Below, one piece after another: positions 52,345 to 62,058 of a stretch of DNA of 64,000 bases (its first letter is position 1; each line of letters opens with the position of its first letter). The stretch covers positions 310,001 through 374,000 of the forward strand of contig CAVTHA010000010.1 in the NCBI GenBank assembly GCA_963734435.1, read 5' to 3'. The notes under the pieces were generated by a model. The model was not told the DNA's origin. It did no database searches and saw only the letters and a list, made by a program, of their open reading frames with translations. The translations under genes and the position numbers were made by a program. This DNA comes from Bog-756 sp963734435. Its GTDB lineage: Bacteria; Actinomycetota; Acidimicrobiia; Acidimicrobiales; RAAP-2.

Positions 52345-54271
52345 GGGTCTTGCCTCCCATCATCGGCGGAATCATGGGCTCGGCGACCGGCCCGGGGGCG
52401 GCGGCCGACACCGGCCTGGCCCACGGCAGGTTGACGTGCAGCGCCTCGATGCCGAGGATGCCGTTGGCCGCCCGGCCGATCAGGATGATCCCGGCACCGG
52501 CGAAAATACCGAGTGAGTGCGGCGACCATTGGTTGAGGACCACATAGGTGAGGGCGGCCAGGAAGGCCCCGGAGACGGTGCGGATGCTCCAGATGGTCAC
52601 GAACAGGACGAAGATGATCCCGGCGAAGAAGTCGAAGTCCGACGTGCCGACCGTCTGCTGGACGGTGCCGTAGAGGGCGCCGGCCAGGCCGGCCATGCCG
52701 GCGGCGATGGCGAAGACCGCCACCTTGGTGACGCCGATGTTGAGGCCCACGGTGGCGTAGGCGGCCGGCGAGTCGTTGAGCGCCACCAGCCGACGACCGA
52801 ACAGGCTGCGCCGGATGGCCAGCACCAGCCAGGCACTGAGCACGAAGAACACGGTCACCATGAGGAACTCGGCGCTGTCGCTCCCGAACGACAGGCCGGG
52901 CAGGACGATCCGGCCCACGTTGAGCCCGCCACCTGCGCCGAAGATATGGGAATCGGTGAAGAAGCCGTTGGCCACGGCGTCAGCGAAGGCGAACGTGGCC
53001 AGGGCCAGGTAGAGATCGCGGAATCGGATGGTGGGGAGGGCCACCAGGGCGCCGACGGCGGCACAGATGAGGGTGGCCGCCACCAGTCCGAGCAGCGAGC
53101 CCCCGCCGGCCACCTTGCCCATCACGAACGCACCGATGCCCATGAAGGAGAACTGGCACAGGGAGACCTGGCCCGAATAGCCGGTGACCAGTACCAGCGA
53201 GAGGCCGACGATGCCCAGGGTCATCACCACGCCGCCGAGAGTCAGGATGGTGGTGCCCTTGAAGGCGGTGTTGTCGAAGGCGATGGCGAAGGCCACGGCC
53301 ACGGCCACGAAGACCAGGCCGGCTACCAGCGACTCTCCCGCCCCGGCCACCCGCGGCGCCCGCACCGTCGTCAGCCGTCCGGCCGCCCGGAGCCGGACGG
53401 ACGGCAGCGTGACCAGGGCGATGAACAGGAACACCATCGGGAGGGCCAGGGTCACATCCGGGACCAGGCTCTGTGGGAGATGGGGCAGCGCGTAGATGAT
53501 CACGTAGTTCTCGGCCAGCCCGATGCCGATGGCGGCGGCGAAGGTGACCGAGATGTTCTTGAGGCGGCCGACGATGGCGGCGGCGTAGCCGTTCACCACC
53601 AAGAGGGTCATGGCCGGAACGTTGAGCCCGGTGGTCTGGGTCGGGGCCAGCAGGACGCCGGCCAGGGCGGCCATGACGAACCCGAGGATCCAGCCGTACT
53701 GGCTCATCCGGTTGGGTGAGGCACCCGACATGGCCAGCAGCTCGGGGTCGTCGACCACAGCGCGGAGGGCGTAGCCCGTGCGGGTCGAGTAGAAGAGTGC
53801 CCGCAGGGCGGCGGCCACCGCCAGCGCCACCCCGATGATGAGCACCTCCTGATACTGGATGTTGATCCCAAAGAGGCGGAACTGGCCCGAGATCATGTTG
53901 TTCACCGAGTAGTTGAGGGTGGGGTCCCAGACGATCACCGCCGTGCCGGTGAGGATGACCATCAACCCCAGGGTGACCATGACCGGCCGCTCCGGCGAGG
54001 CGCCGTGCAGCCGCCGCATGAGGACCCGCTCGACGACTGCGCCCGAGATGGATGCCCCGACCACGAGGATGATCAGCAGGGCCACCAGCACCGGCACGTG
54101 GTGAGCCGAGACCAGATCCCAGTAGCAAAAGGCGGCGATCATCCCGACTGCGCCCTGGGCGAAGTTGAAGACCCCCGACGTGGTGTAGGTCACGACCAGG
54201 CCGGTGGCGGCGATGGCATAGCCGGCGCCGAGCATGATCCCGAACACCGTGTACTGGAGAAAGCTGCTCAC
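52331..54271 (-). CDS. livHM: Fused branched-chain amino-acid ABC permease (LivH-LivM)
   Basis: A 646-residue protein joining both permease subunits. LivH half (about 1-295): YTTSGVFNFAQGAVGM, RTGYALRAVVDDPELLAMSG and GYAAAIVGRLKNI. LivM half (about 315-620): LVTGYSGQVSLCQFSFMGIG, LPTIRFRDLYLALATFAFAD and RLVALNDSPAAYATVGLN. Such fusions are widespread in actinobacteria. GTG start with GAGGA upstream. Confidence 0.92.
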   Translation of the reverse strand: MSSFLQYTVFGIMLGAGYAIAATGLVVTYTTSGVFNFAQGAVGMIAAFCYWDLVSAHHVPVLVALLIILVVGASISGAVVERVLMRRLHGASPERPVMVTLGLMVILTGTAVIVWDPTLNYSVNNMISGQFRLFGINIQYQEVLIIGVALAVAAALRALFYSTRTGYALRAVVDDPELLAMSGASPNRMSQYGWILGFVMAALAGVLLAPTQTTGLNVPAMTLLVVNGYAAAIVGRLKNISVTFAAAIGIGLAENYVIIYALPHLPQSLVPDVTLALPMVFLFIALVTLPSVRLRAAGRLTTVRAPRVAGAGESLVAGLVFVAVAVAFAIAFDNTAFKGTTILTLGGVVMTLGIVGLSLVLVTGYSGQVSLCQFSFMGIGAFVMGKVAGGGSLLGLVAATLICAAVGALVALPTIRFRDLYLALATFAFADAVANGFFTDSHIFGAGGGLNVGRIVLPGLSFGSDSAEFLMVTVFFVLSAWLVLAIRRSLFGRRLVALNDSPAAYATVGLNIGVTKVAVFAIAAGMAGLAGALYGTVQQTVGTSDFDFFAGIIFVLFVTIWSIRTVSGAFLAALTYVVLNQWSPHSLGIFAGAGIILIGRAANGILGIEALHVNLPWARPVSAAAPGPVAEPMIPPMMGGKTRAAG

Positions 54272-54325
54272 CGCTTCATCCTCGTCCCCCGTGGGCCACA
54301 GGACAACCCTCCGGCCGTGGTCCGG

Positions 54326-55609
54326 TCAGGCTCCCGGCGGCGCCACGTAGCCGTAGTCACAGCGGTAGCCGTTGTTGCTCGACACGGGTGTGTCCAGCCG
54401 CTGGAACTGCCCGTTGGCCACCTCGCCGACCAGGTAGCAGTTGCCGACCGTCTTGGCTGCCGGATTGGTGGCGGCGATCATGTGGCCGGCGTCGAAGGTG
54501 GTGATCTTGGACAGGGCCTGCAGCAGGGAGCCCCGGCTCGGGTCGGACCCCGCGTTCCGCAGCGCCTGGGTGAACAGCTGCGCCGAGATCCACCCGTACA
54601 TGGTGAACAGGTCGGCCTTGAAGCCGGGAGAGGCGGTGTTGACCCACCGGAGGAAGGTCCCGACGGCGGGGATGACGCTGGCATCGGTGCCGAGGTAGAG
54701 CGAGTAGTTCTGATCCAGGAACGACCCGTCGACGTTGGCCGCGCCACCGGAGTTCGGCACCAGGTCGTTGCTGTAGGTGGCGGCACCGAGCACCACCACC
54801 GGATGGAAATTCTGCTGATTGAGCGCCTTGAGCAGCGAGGGGGCGTATTCCACCGGCAGCTGGTCGACGAAGAGGATGTTGACGCCGGCGTTCTTCATGG
54901 CGATGACGTTCTCGGTGAAGTCGGTCTGGGTCACGGCGTAGGTGGGGTCGTAGATGACCTTGTAGCCGACCTTCTCCAGGACGTACTTCTCGCCGGCCCA
55001 GGCCGACTCGGCCGACGGCATGTCGCCCACCAGCGTGCCGGCGTTGAGGGCGTGCGGGAACCGGTGCCTGAAGTACTGGAGCGGGCCTTCCTCCCAGCCA
55101 TCGTTGAGGGGGACCGGGCTGAAGGTGTTGGGAAGCTTGTTGGTGGCCGGGTCGAGGGTGACCGAGACGTTCGGCATGCCCGGGTTCTTGGCCAAGAGGG
55201 TCCCCCCGAAGTTGTCCTGCAGCGAGAAGCTGCCGACCAGGGCGAAGTCGTTGGTGATGGCGTTCTGGGTCAGCTGCTTGTTGGTGGCACCGGTATCCCC
55301 GTCGTCGCCGGTGTCGACCACGATCTTGCGCCCGTTGACCCCGCCGGTGGAGTTGACATAGTCGGCATAGGCCTCAGCCCCGATGCCGGCCCCCTTGAAG
55401 ATGGTCGCCCAGTTGACGTTGGCCACGTGGACCGAGGTGGCCGTGATGCCGGTGTGGTCGCTCATGGCGCTGGACGGGATCTTCGAGCCGCCAGAGCCAC
55501 CCCCGGATGCCGACCCGGCCGAGTTGGTGGAGCTGCAGGCCACCGCGGCCGTCGCCACCAGCAGGACCATCCCCAAGGCGGTCACGCGCGTCCTCCGTGA
55601 TGAACTCAA
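54326..55609 (-). CDS. livK: Branched-chain amino-acid ABC transporter substrate-binding lipoprotein (LivK-like)
   Basis: A 427-residue lipoprotein. Signal peptide RTRVTALGMVLLVATAAVACSS ends in lipobox VACS; a Gly/Ser linker follows, then a two-lobed periplasmic-binding fold (about 55-420) with YADYVNSTGGVNGRKI and ITNDFALVGSFSLQD. Ligand could be branched-chain amino acids, amides or aromatic compounds. TTG start at 55609 has AAGGGGG upstream and is needed for a full signal peptide. First gene of the livK-HM-G-F operon. Confidence 0.9.
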   Translation of the reverse strand: MSSSRRTRVTALGMVLLVATAAVACSSTNSAGSASGGGSGGSKIPSSAMSDHTGITATSVHVANVNWATIFKGAGIGAEAYADYVNSTGGVNGRKIVVDTGDDGDTGATNKQLTQNAITNDFALVGSFSLQDNFGGTLLAKNPGMPNVSVTLDPATNKLPNTFSPVPLNDGWEEGPLQYFRHRFPHALNAGTLVGDMPSAESAWAGEKYVLEKVGYKVIYDPTYAVTQTDFTENVIAMKNAGVNILFVDQLPVEYAPSLLKALNQQNFHPVVVLGAATYSNDLVPNSGGAANVDGSFLDQNYSLYLGTDASVIPAVGTFLRWVNTASPGFKADLFTMYGWISAQLFTQALRNAGSDPSRGSLLQALSKITTFDAGHMIAATNPAAKTVGNCYLVGEVANGQFQRLDTPVSSNNGYRCDYGYVAPPGA

Positions 55610-55650
55610 GGCTCCCCCTTGACTAGCGCTTTGAGACTGGCAGGCACCAC

Positions 55651-55671
55651 CCGGCCATGAGACTTGGCCGG
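55651..55671 (-). terminator. Inverted repeat between the alpha/beta hydrolase and livK
   Basis: CCGGCCA and TGGCCGG form a 7-bp stem with a 7-base loop, 14 bases after the hydrolase stop. No U-run is seen, so it may instead be an operator or leader structure for livK. Confidence 0.4.
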
Positions 55672-55685
55672 TCGAATATGTGACT

Positions 55686-57011
55686 CTACGTCAGAAACTT
55701 GCCTGCGTGTCTAGCACTCGGGCTCTTGTCCCGGACAAAAGTCGAGGTCACTGGCGGCTTCACCCGGTCGGGGGTGACACGGGCCCTCATGGCTTCGAGG
55801 AACTCCACCGCGCCCATGGTCGTGTGGCGAGACCGGATGGAGGCCATCACGTCGAAGGCATGCTGGGCCCCGGGCAGCTCCACGTAGGCCACCGGGGACC
55901 CCGACGTCTGCCGGAGCTGCCCGGCGAAGAAGCGGCCCACCGGTGGCGGCACGAGGGTGTCGTTGGCGCCCTGGAACACGAACATGGGGGGAGCGGCCGG
56001 TGTGATGCGGCGGTCGGGCGAGGCCTGTTCGAACAGCACCGGTCGGTCCGATTGGCGGACCTTCATCACCCGGCGCTCGAGCAGGTCCAACATCCCGGGC
56101 CCGTAGGCCCCGGATCGGGCCGGGTCGACCGTCATGTCGTACACGCCGTAGAAGGGCAGGCAGGCATCGACCGAGGTGTCGAGGTCCTCGAACCCCGGCT
56201 GCCATTCGGGCTCGTTGGGCGTGAGCGCCACCAGGGAGGACAGGTGCCCACCGGCCGAACCGCCGGTCACGGCGATGAAATCGGGGTCCCCGCCGTACTC
56301 GGCGATGTGCTGGCGCACCCAGGCGATGGCCCGCTTGCAGTCGACGATGTGGGCCGGCCAGGTTGCCCGGGGGCTCAGCCGGTAGTTGATGGCCACGCAC
56401 ACCCAGCCCCGCTGCACGAGCTCGTGCATCAACGGGATCCCCTGTTGGCGCTTGTCACCCATGACCCACGCGCCACCGTGGATGGAGACGAGCACCGGGG
56501 CGCGCTCGGCCGGCACCAGCCGGCGGGTCAAGATGTCGAGCTTGTGGCGGTAGTTCCCGTCTCCCCAGTAGTCGATGTTCCGGACCCGCTTGATCCCCCG
56601 GAGCCGGAAGGGCACGGCGACCACCAGCCGCCACCAGCGGTTCCAGGCGGGCCGGGAGTCGAGGCCGGCCACCGCCACCGGTCCCCCGGCCGCGCCCGCC
56701 AGGGCCTGGCCGACCAGCGCGCCGGCGCGGTGGGCGTCGACGGACAGCCGGATCCACCCGGCCCATGACCCGACGGCGATGGCCAGCGCCACCCAGCCGG
56801 GACCGGTGAGCCCGCCCTGCAGGGAGAAGAACAGCGCGGCCAGCACCTGCAGTGCGCCCACATGCAGTGGCAGCTCGCTCGGGATCCAACCGAGGGTGAA
56901 GCTGACCACGCTCAGCGGCTCTCGTCGCACCGGGTGAAGGGCGTTGACCGCAAGGAGCGCAAAGACCAAGCTGACTGCGAGGAACACCCAGGCCACCCCT
57001 CCATACAACAC
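55686..57011 (-). CDS. Alpha/beta hydrolase (HSL-like esterase) with N-terminal membrane segments
   Basis: About 441 residues. Three hydrophobic helices (about 5-110) precede an esterase domain with the oxyanion motif SIHGGAWVMGD, nucleophile elbow TGGSAGGHLSSL, acid in FQGANDTLVPP and His in PGAQHAFD. HGGAW marks the hormone-sensitive-lipase family. Fatty-acyl ester or lipid hydrolysis at the membrane is inferred, and the divergent neighbour is a WS/DGAT acyltransferase. The start is uncertain: GTG 57011 avoids overlap with that neighbour; GTG 56996 and 56987, and ATG 57077, are alternatives. Confidence 0.85.
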   Translation of the reverse strand: MLYGGVAWVFLAVSLVFALLAVNALHPVRREPLSVVSFTLGWIPSELPLHVGALQVLAALFFSLQGGLTGPGWVALAIAVGSWAGWIRLSVDAHRAGALVGQALAGAAGGPVAVAGLDSRPAWNRWWRLVVAVPFRLRGIKRVRNIDYWGDGNYRHKLDILTRRLVPAERAPVLVSIHGGAWVMGDKRQQGIPLMHELVQRGWVCVAINYRLSPRATWPAHIVDCKRAIAWVRQHIAEYGGDPDFIAVTGGSAGGHLSSLVALTPNEPEWQPGFEDLDTSVDACLPFYGVYDMTVDPARSGAYGPGMLDLLERRVMKVRQSDRPVLFEQASPDRRITPAAPPMFVFQGANDTLVPPPVGRFFAGQLRQTSGSPVAYVELPGAQHAFDVMASIRSRHTTMGAVEFLEAMRARVTPDRVKPPVTSTFVRDKSPSARHAGKFLT

Positions 57012-57075
57012 GGTCGGACGGGGGAAGTGAAGCCGACACGAAGCCGGTGGTCCGGCGTGGGAGGAGGGAACCCTC

Positions 57076-58623
57076 ATGGAACAGCTCAGCGGCCTCGACG
57101 CCAGCTTTCTCTACCTCGAGACGCCGACCCTCCACATGCACGTGGCCATGACCATGGTGTTCGACCCCTCCACGGTCCCGGGCGGCTACTCGTTCCCCCG
57201 GATGAAAGGCCTGATCGCCGAGCGACTGCCCTGTGCCCCGATCTTCCGCCGCCGCCTGCTCGAGGTGCCGTTCCGGCTCGGCCATCCGGTGTGGATCGCC
57301 GACCCCGATTTCGACCTCGACTACCACGTCCGCCTGGCTGCTGTGCCCCGTCCCGGCGGACTGCGGGAGCTGGCCGACCTGGCCGGTGACATCGCCGGGC
57401 ACCAGCTCGACCGGTCCCGGCCGCTGTGGGAGATGTGGTTCGTCGAGGGGCTGGAGCACGATCGCATCGGCTTCATCGCCAAGATGCACCACTCGACGGT
57501 GGACGGGGTGTCCGGCGCAGAGCTCCTCTCGGTGCTGTTCGACATCGAACCCGGGCCGAGGCCCCGACACGCCGACGCCACCACACCCACCGAGGACGCC
57601 CGGCCCGCCGACGCCGGCGACGACGCCGGTGCGGATGTCCCGACCGAGGGCGAGCGGATCCCGTCGGGACTCGAGCTCATGGCCCAAGCGATGGTGACCC
57701 GGTCCATGCGACCGATCGAGATCACCGGAGATCTCATCCGGACCGGCTACCGGGTGCTCAATGTCCGCCGGATCCGGCTGGGCTCGGGCGGCGGATCGGC
57801 GCGCGCCCGGGCCGCCCTCCCCCTGTCGGCGCCCCGGGTGTCGTTCAACACCGCCCTCTCCAGGCGCCGTTCGGTCAGCGTCACCGCACTGGGCCTCGAG
57901 GACGTCAAACGTCTGAAGAACACCACCGGCACCACGGTGAACGACGTCGTCCTGGCCGTCTGCACCGGCGCTCTCCGCGCCTTCCTGCTGGAGGGGGACG
58001 AACTCCCCGACCGACCCCTGGTGGCGGTAGTCCCCGTCTCGGTCGGGCCTGACGTCGGCTCCACCAAGGGGTCGAACCGGGTGTCGTCGATGTTCGTTCA
58101 GCTACCCGTCGACCTCCACCGTCCCCTCGATCGCCTGATGGCCATCCACGAGGGGACCAAGGGGGCGAAGGAGGAGCACAACGCCCTGGGCTCCGATCTG
58201 CTGCAGAACTGGGCCGAGCACTCGACCCCGACCTTCTTCGTCAACGCGGCCCGCTTCTATTCTCGGATGCGACTGGCCGACCGTCACCGGCCCATCGCCA
58301 ACCTGGTGATCTCCAACGTCCCCGGGCCCGACTTCCCCCTCTACCTCGGCGGCGCCGAGCTCAAAGCCGGCTTCCCCCTCGGTCCGGTCATGGAAGGCAT
58401 GGGCCTCAACATCACCATCATGAGCTACCGCGGGGTCCTCTACTGGGGGATCAACGCCTGCCCCGAGGCCATCCCGAGGTTGTGGAACCTGACCGCCGCC
58501 ATCCCGGTCTCGCTCGACGAGCTCCTCGACGCGGCCGGAATCGCCCCGGCCGCCTATCGCTCCACGGAGGCGGCAGCGGCGGTGCGCGCCTCGGGCATCG
58601 AGGTGGGGAACTCGAGCCGGTGA
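57076..58623 (+). CDS. Wax ester synthase/diacylglycerol acyltransferase (WS/DGAT)
   Basis: A 515-residue bacterial acyltransferase that makes triacylglycerol or wax ester storage lipid from acyl-CoA. It starts with MEQLSGLDASFLYLETPT and has the catalytic HHxxxDG as KMHHSTVDGVSGAEL; FNTALSRRRSV, TTVNDVVLAVCTGALRAFL, NLVISNVPGPDFPLYLGG and GPVMEGMGLNITIMSYRG are family landmarks. A GGAGGAGGG ribosome-binding site precedes the ATG. A Pro/Asp-rich insertion lies about residues 165-195. Confidence 0.95.
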   Translation: MEQLSGLDASFLYLETPTLHMHVAMTMVFDPSTVPGGYSFPRMKGLIAERLPCAPIFRRRLLEVPFRLGHPVWIADPDFDLDYHVRLAAVPRPGGLRELADLAGDIAGHQLDRSRPLWEMWFVEGLEHDRIGFIAKMHHSTVDGVSGAELLSVLFDIEPGPRPRHADATTPTEDARPADAGDDAGADVPTEGERIPSGLELMAQAMVTRSMRPIEITGDLIRTGYRVLNVRRIRLGSGGGSARARAALPLSAPRVSFNTALSRRRSVSVTALGLEDVKRLKNTTGTTVNDVVLAVCTGALRAFLLEGDELPDRPLVAVVPVSVGPDVGSTKGSNRVSSMFVQLPVDLHRPLDRLMAIHEGTKGAKEEHNALGSDLLQNWAEHSTPTFFVNAARFYSRMRLADRHRPIANLVISNVPGPDFPLYLGGAELKAGFPLGPVMEGMGLNITIMSYRGVLYWGINACPEAIPRLWNLTAAIPVSLDELLDAAGIAPAAYRSTEAAAAVRASGIEVGNSSR

Positions 58624-58646
58624 GCTCGCCCCGTTAGGACTCCGGG

Positions 58647-58667
58647 CCGCCTCCCGGGGGGCGGTTT
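58647..58667. terminator. GC hairpin with short T-run between convergent genes
   Basis: CCGCC-TCCCGGGG-GGCGG followed by TTT on the plus strand, 23 bases after the WS/DGAT stop. It may also work for the convergent lipoprotein gene. Confidence 0.4.
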
Positions 58668-58681
58668 GGGCCCTTCGAAAT

Positions 58682-59866
58682 TCAGGGGGCGGGGGCGACG
58701 GCCATCGAGGAAGCGCCGGAGCACACGGCGAACGGTCGGCCGAACGTCTGGGTGGCCGGCCGGTAGGGGATCACCGAGGTGAACCCGTCCACGATGAAGG
58801 CTTCGGTCCCGGCGGGGCCGAGCACGATGTCGGTCGGGTGCCCCGTACCCGCCGTCGACGAGGCGGATCGTTGCGGCAAACGGACCGGCGGGGGTGGATC
58901 GGTGAAGTTGGCGATGTCGACCGGGTTGACCCAGTTGTTGGCGTTGTCCACCACCAGCAGTGAACCGTCGGCCGCCACGGTGAGCGCGGCGGGATCGGCG
59001 ATCCCGTACCGGTCGAACCCGGCGGGCGGCAGAGTGGCACGGGTCGACGTCACGATGGGCAGCACCCGACCTCCGAAGTCGGTGCCACCCTGGCCCACGA
59101 CGTAGACGGTGCCGCCGTCGGCGGTGACGGCGATGCCGTGGGGCGAGTAGACCGACGAGATGGCGAACCCGGTCGGGATCTCCGCTCCGGCCGAGTCGGT
59201 GGTCGTGTTCACCGCGAACACCCCTCCGGGAACCAGGGTGTAGAGCGTGGTGCCGTCGGGAGCCAGGGCCATCCCGTAGACGGTGTGCCCGGCACCGAGG
59301 TCGATCGGGACACCGACCCGGTGGGATGCGGCGTCGATGGGCACGATCGCCGTCCCGTCGCCGGCCAGGACGGTCCGACCTCCGGGCAGGACCACGACGG
59401 CATGGGTGCCGCCCAGTCCGGGGATGACGATGGGCGATCCCGCCCGCTGGCCGGCCAGGTCGACGGGTATGACCTCGCTCTGGGCGGCCCCGCCCGAAGT
59501 GGCGGGAGACGACGCGGGGGCGGAGGAATTCGTCGGGGCCGTCCCACCCACCGTGGCCACCACGTAGGCCCAGCGGCCGTCTGGGGACGTGGCGATGGCG
59601 AAGTTGCCGAGGGACGGGGGCCGGGGCAGCGGGAGCGGGATGGCTGCCTCCGGCGTGCCGGTGCCGAGCTCGACGGGCGTGACGGAGGTCGGGCAGACCA
59701 CGTAGCCGACCGAGCCGGAAGGGGCCAACGAGGCGTCGCGCACCGCCGGCGGTGGCGGCGTCGTCAGCAGGGAACAACCGGAGAGGCTCAGCGCGGCCAC
59801 GACCCCCGCGGCCACCGGCCATCGGAACGTGCGGGCGCCCCCAGCGATCGAACGGCGTGTTGCCAT
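58682..59866 (-). CDS. Secreted beta-propeller lipoprotein (YncE-like)
   Basis: A 394-residue lipoprotein: signal peptide VAAGVVAALSLSGCS with lipobox LSGC (Cys near 31), then repeated blade motifs such as IATSPDGRWAYVVA, MALAPDGTTLYTLV, IAVTADGGTVYVVG and IVLGPAGTEAFIVDG, spaced 40-60 residues. This matches YVTN/NHL-type propellers. Function unknown, probably scaffolding or binding at the cell surface. TAGGGT lies 10 bases before the ATG. Confidence 0.82.
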   Translation of the reverse strand: MATRRSIAGGARTFRWPVAAGVVAALSLSGCSLLTTPPPPAVRDASLAPSGSVGYVVCPTSVTPVELGTGTPEAAIPLPLPRPPSLGNFAIATSPDGRWAYVVATVGGTAPTNSSAPASSPATSGGAAQSEVIPVDLAGQRAGSPIVIPGLGGTHAVVVLPGGRTVLAGDGTAIVPIDAASHRVGVPIDLGAGHTVYGMALAPDGTTLYTLVPGGVFAVNTTTDSAGAEIPTGFAISSVYSPHGIAVTADGGTVYVVGQGGTDFGGRVLPIVTSTRATLPPAGFDRYGIADPAALTVAADGSLLVVDNANNWVNPVDIANFTDPPPPVRLPQRSASSTAGTGHPTDIVLGPAGTEAFIVDGFTSVIPYRPATQTFGRPFAVCSGASSMAVAPAP

Positions 59867-59925
59867 GCCGGGGGCGACCCTAGGCGAGCGGGAGGCCGCG
59901 CCGGCGGCGGACGGGCCCAGCCGGA

Positions 59926-60225
59926 TCAGGCGTGGGCGAAGGTCGGCGCTCCGTCAACCTCGAAGGCGAACTCGTCCACATAGCACCACCACCAGTCCTC
60001 CCCCGGCTCGAACGACTGGATGAGGGGGTGACGGACGGCATTGAAATGGCCGGTGGCGTGGCGACCGGGCGAGTTGTCACAACACCCCACATGGCCGCAG
60101 ACCATGCACATCCGCAGGTGGACCCAGTGGCCGCCCTCGCGCAGGCAGTCCTCGCACCCCTCGGCCGAGGGCGAAACGTCCTGCACCAGGTCGAGGTGCT
60201 CGCAGGTCACTCCGCTGTCGGTCAT
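59926..60225 (-). CDS. UBP-type zinc-finger protein
   Basis: A 99-residue UBP-type zinc finger: CEHLDLVQDV, GCEDCLREGGHWVHLRMCMVCGHVGCCDNS (in short blocks), HATGHFNAVRHPLIQS and the aromatic WWWCYVDEFAF. Cys and His positions match bacterial single-finger proteins of this type, common in actinobacteria. No ubiquitin system is present here, so another C-terminal-peptide or protein-binding role is likely. GGAGG precedes the ATG. Confidence 0.9.
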   Translation of the reverse strand: MTDSGVTCEHLDLVQDVSPSAEGCEDCLREGGHWVHLRMCMVCGHVGCCDNSPGRHATGHFNAVRHPLIQSFEPGEDWWWCYVDEFAFEVDGAPTFAHA

Positions 60226-60273
60226 GGCTGGCCTCCGATCGTCCTGGGTCCTCGGAAATGCACCCGCTCCACG

Positions 60274-61974
60274 CTATGGCGGCGGAGCCGTCGGCCGGTC
60301 AGCGGGGTCCACGGGGCCGGGCGACCGACGGGCGGCCCGGACGGCCAGCGGGACGGGCATGGCACCGCTGCCGGCCAGCGCGTCGTGAAAGCTCCGGAGG
60401 GTGCCTCCGGCCGCCACCCACTCGTCCCGGGCCCGCTCGATGGCCATTGCGCCGGTCAGGTAGGCCGAGGCCTGGGTGGGCCAGGAGCAGTAGCGGGCCA
60501 CCTCCGACCGCGCCGTCGGCAACGGAAGCAGCGCCCGCTCGTGCATGAAGTCCACCGCCTCTTCGACGTTCATCTCCCCGGTGTGGAGCGAGGTGTCGAC
60601 GACGATACGGGCCGCCCGGAACAGCCGGGCCTCCAACTGCCCGAGCTCCTCCTCGGGCGAGAAGAACCCGGCCTCCCGCATCGCGGCCTCGACATAAAGA
60701 GCCCATCCTTCGATGAAGTAGGTGGAGGTGAACAGGCGGCGGATGGGCCGGGCCTCCTTCATGGTCATCAGGTGCCAGTGATGGCCGGGGTAGGCCTCGT
60801 GGACGGCGGTGGTGGCCACCGAATAGGTGGCATTGCTCTCGAGCAGGCTTCCGACCTCCTCGACGTCGTCGGGGTCGACTGGGTAGGGCACGAAGAAGTG
60901 GCCGACCTTGGAGGGTTTGAACATGGGAGGCGACATGTAGCTGGCCACCGCCAGCGTGGCCCGCACCGCCGCCGGTGCCGGGATCACCTCGCACCGCTCG
61001 TCGGCCGGGTTGGACACCAGATCCTGCTCGGTCATGAACCGCCGGGCCCGGTCGCACATGGATTCGTACTCCGACCGCATCTCGTCGATCGTCCCGGCGT
61101 GGGCCTGCTGCAGGCGCCGCACGGCGGCGGGCCAGTCGTCCGCCCCATCCGAGATGGCCGCAGCCAGACCGCTCATCACGCCCGCCACCCGGTGGTACTC
61201 GTCCCAGCCGAGCTGCCGCAGCGAGGCGACGTCGAAGTCGAGCAGCTCGCCGCCGCTCAAGACGGAACGGTATCGATCCTCGCCGAACACGTAGCTCCCC
61301 GAGCATCGGGGCACCAGCCCACGAAGGAACTCGGCGAACCGCTCGTAGGCGAGTGCGCCGGCCTCACCGGCTTCCCGCAGGCGCTGCTGGTTGGCGGGTC
61401 GGCGGGCCAGTCCGGCGACCTCGTCACGGGCAAACCCGATGTTGGCCACGCACTGGGCCAGGCCGCGCCGGACGACGAGCGGGTCGGCCAAGGAGGCATC
61501 GAGGTTGCCTTCGGCCTCCTCGAGCACCGAGCCGATGGAGCCGAGGCGGGCCACCGCCCCTTCGGTGAACTCGTCCTCGGTTCGCAAGGCCAACAGGAAC
61601 AGCTCGGTGATTCCGGTCTCGAGGTATGCCTCGGGTGACCGGCGCCACCCCTCCCAGTCCGCCAGGGCCACCCGTTGGCCGAGGTGGGCGACGACCAGGT
61701 CGCGGTCGATGGACTGGTCGAAGCTCAGATCGGAGGGGTCGAACGCAATGAACCGCCGGAGCCAGAGGCGGTCCTCCGCCGAGCGCCGCTCGAACCCGGC
61801 GGCCGAGCAGTCGTCCAGGCGGTGGTCGTAGCCGTCCTGCCCGAGCAGCGAGGCCCACACCGGCGACTCCTCGAATTCCCGGGCCATGAGGTCGGCGATG
61901 GCCTGCTCGAAGGCGGCGGGGGGTGGGGCGTCGACCGGGGCCTCGGGCCCGCGGTCATCGGAAGAGGCGGCCAC
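60274..61974 (-). CDS. DUF885 family protein (putative metallopeptidase)
   Basis: A 566-residue DUF885 protein. The zinc-binding motif HEAYPGHHWHLM (HExxPGHH), followed by FIEGWALYVE about 45 residues later, defines the family and resembles M32/M3-like metallopeptidases. SPPMFKPSKVGHFFVPYP and WPTQASAYLTGAM are also conserved. Peptidase activity is inferred. GTG 61974 has TATACT 7 bases upstream. Confidence 0.9.
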   Translation of the reverse strand: MAASSDDRGPEAPVDAPPPAAFEQAIADLMAREFEESPVWASLLGQDGYDHRLDDCSAAGFERRSAEDRLWLRRFIAFDPSDLSFDQSIDRDLVVAHLGQRVALADWEGWRRSPEAYLETGITELFLLALRTEDEFTEGAVARLGSIGSVLEEAEGNLDASLADPLVVRRGLAQCVANIGFARDEVAGLARRPANQQRLREAGEAGALAYERFAEFLRGLVPRCSGSYVFGEDRYRSVLSGGELLDFDVASLRQLGWDEYHRVAGVMSGLAAAISDGADDWPAAVRRLQQAHAGTIDEMRSEYESMCDRARRFMTEQDLVSNPADERCEVIPAPAAVRATLAVASYMSPPMFKPSKVGHFFVPYPVDPDDVEEVGSLLESNATYSVATTAVHEAYPGHHWHLMTMKEARPIRRLFTSTYFIEGWALYVEAAMREAGFFSPEEELGQLEARLFRAARIVVDTSLHTGEMNVEEAVDFMHERALLPLPTARSEVARYCSWPTQASAYLTGAMAIERARDEWVAAGGTLRSFHDALAGSGAMPVPLAVRAARRSPGPVDPADRPTAPPP

Positions 61975-61981
61975 CGGCCGC

Positions 61982-61987
61982 AGTATA
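61982..61987 (-). promoter_or_regulatory. Putative -10 element (TATACT) of the DUF885 gene
   Basis: Minus-strand TATACT, near consensus, lies 7 bases before GTG 61974; leaderless start inferred. Confidence 0.5.
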
Positions 61988-62058
61988 GGAAGGGCGCTCG
62001 TCGAGACGACCGGGCCGGTTCCTGCCAGCCCGTCGATCGGCGGGACCTGAGGTGGAAA

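Noticed and set aside
52331..54271. LivH-LivM fusion as a novelty or an indel artefact.
   Set aside because: The linker is natural, both halves are complete, and such fused permeases are common in actinobacteria.
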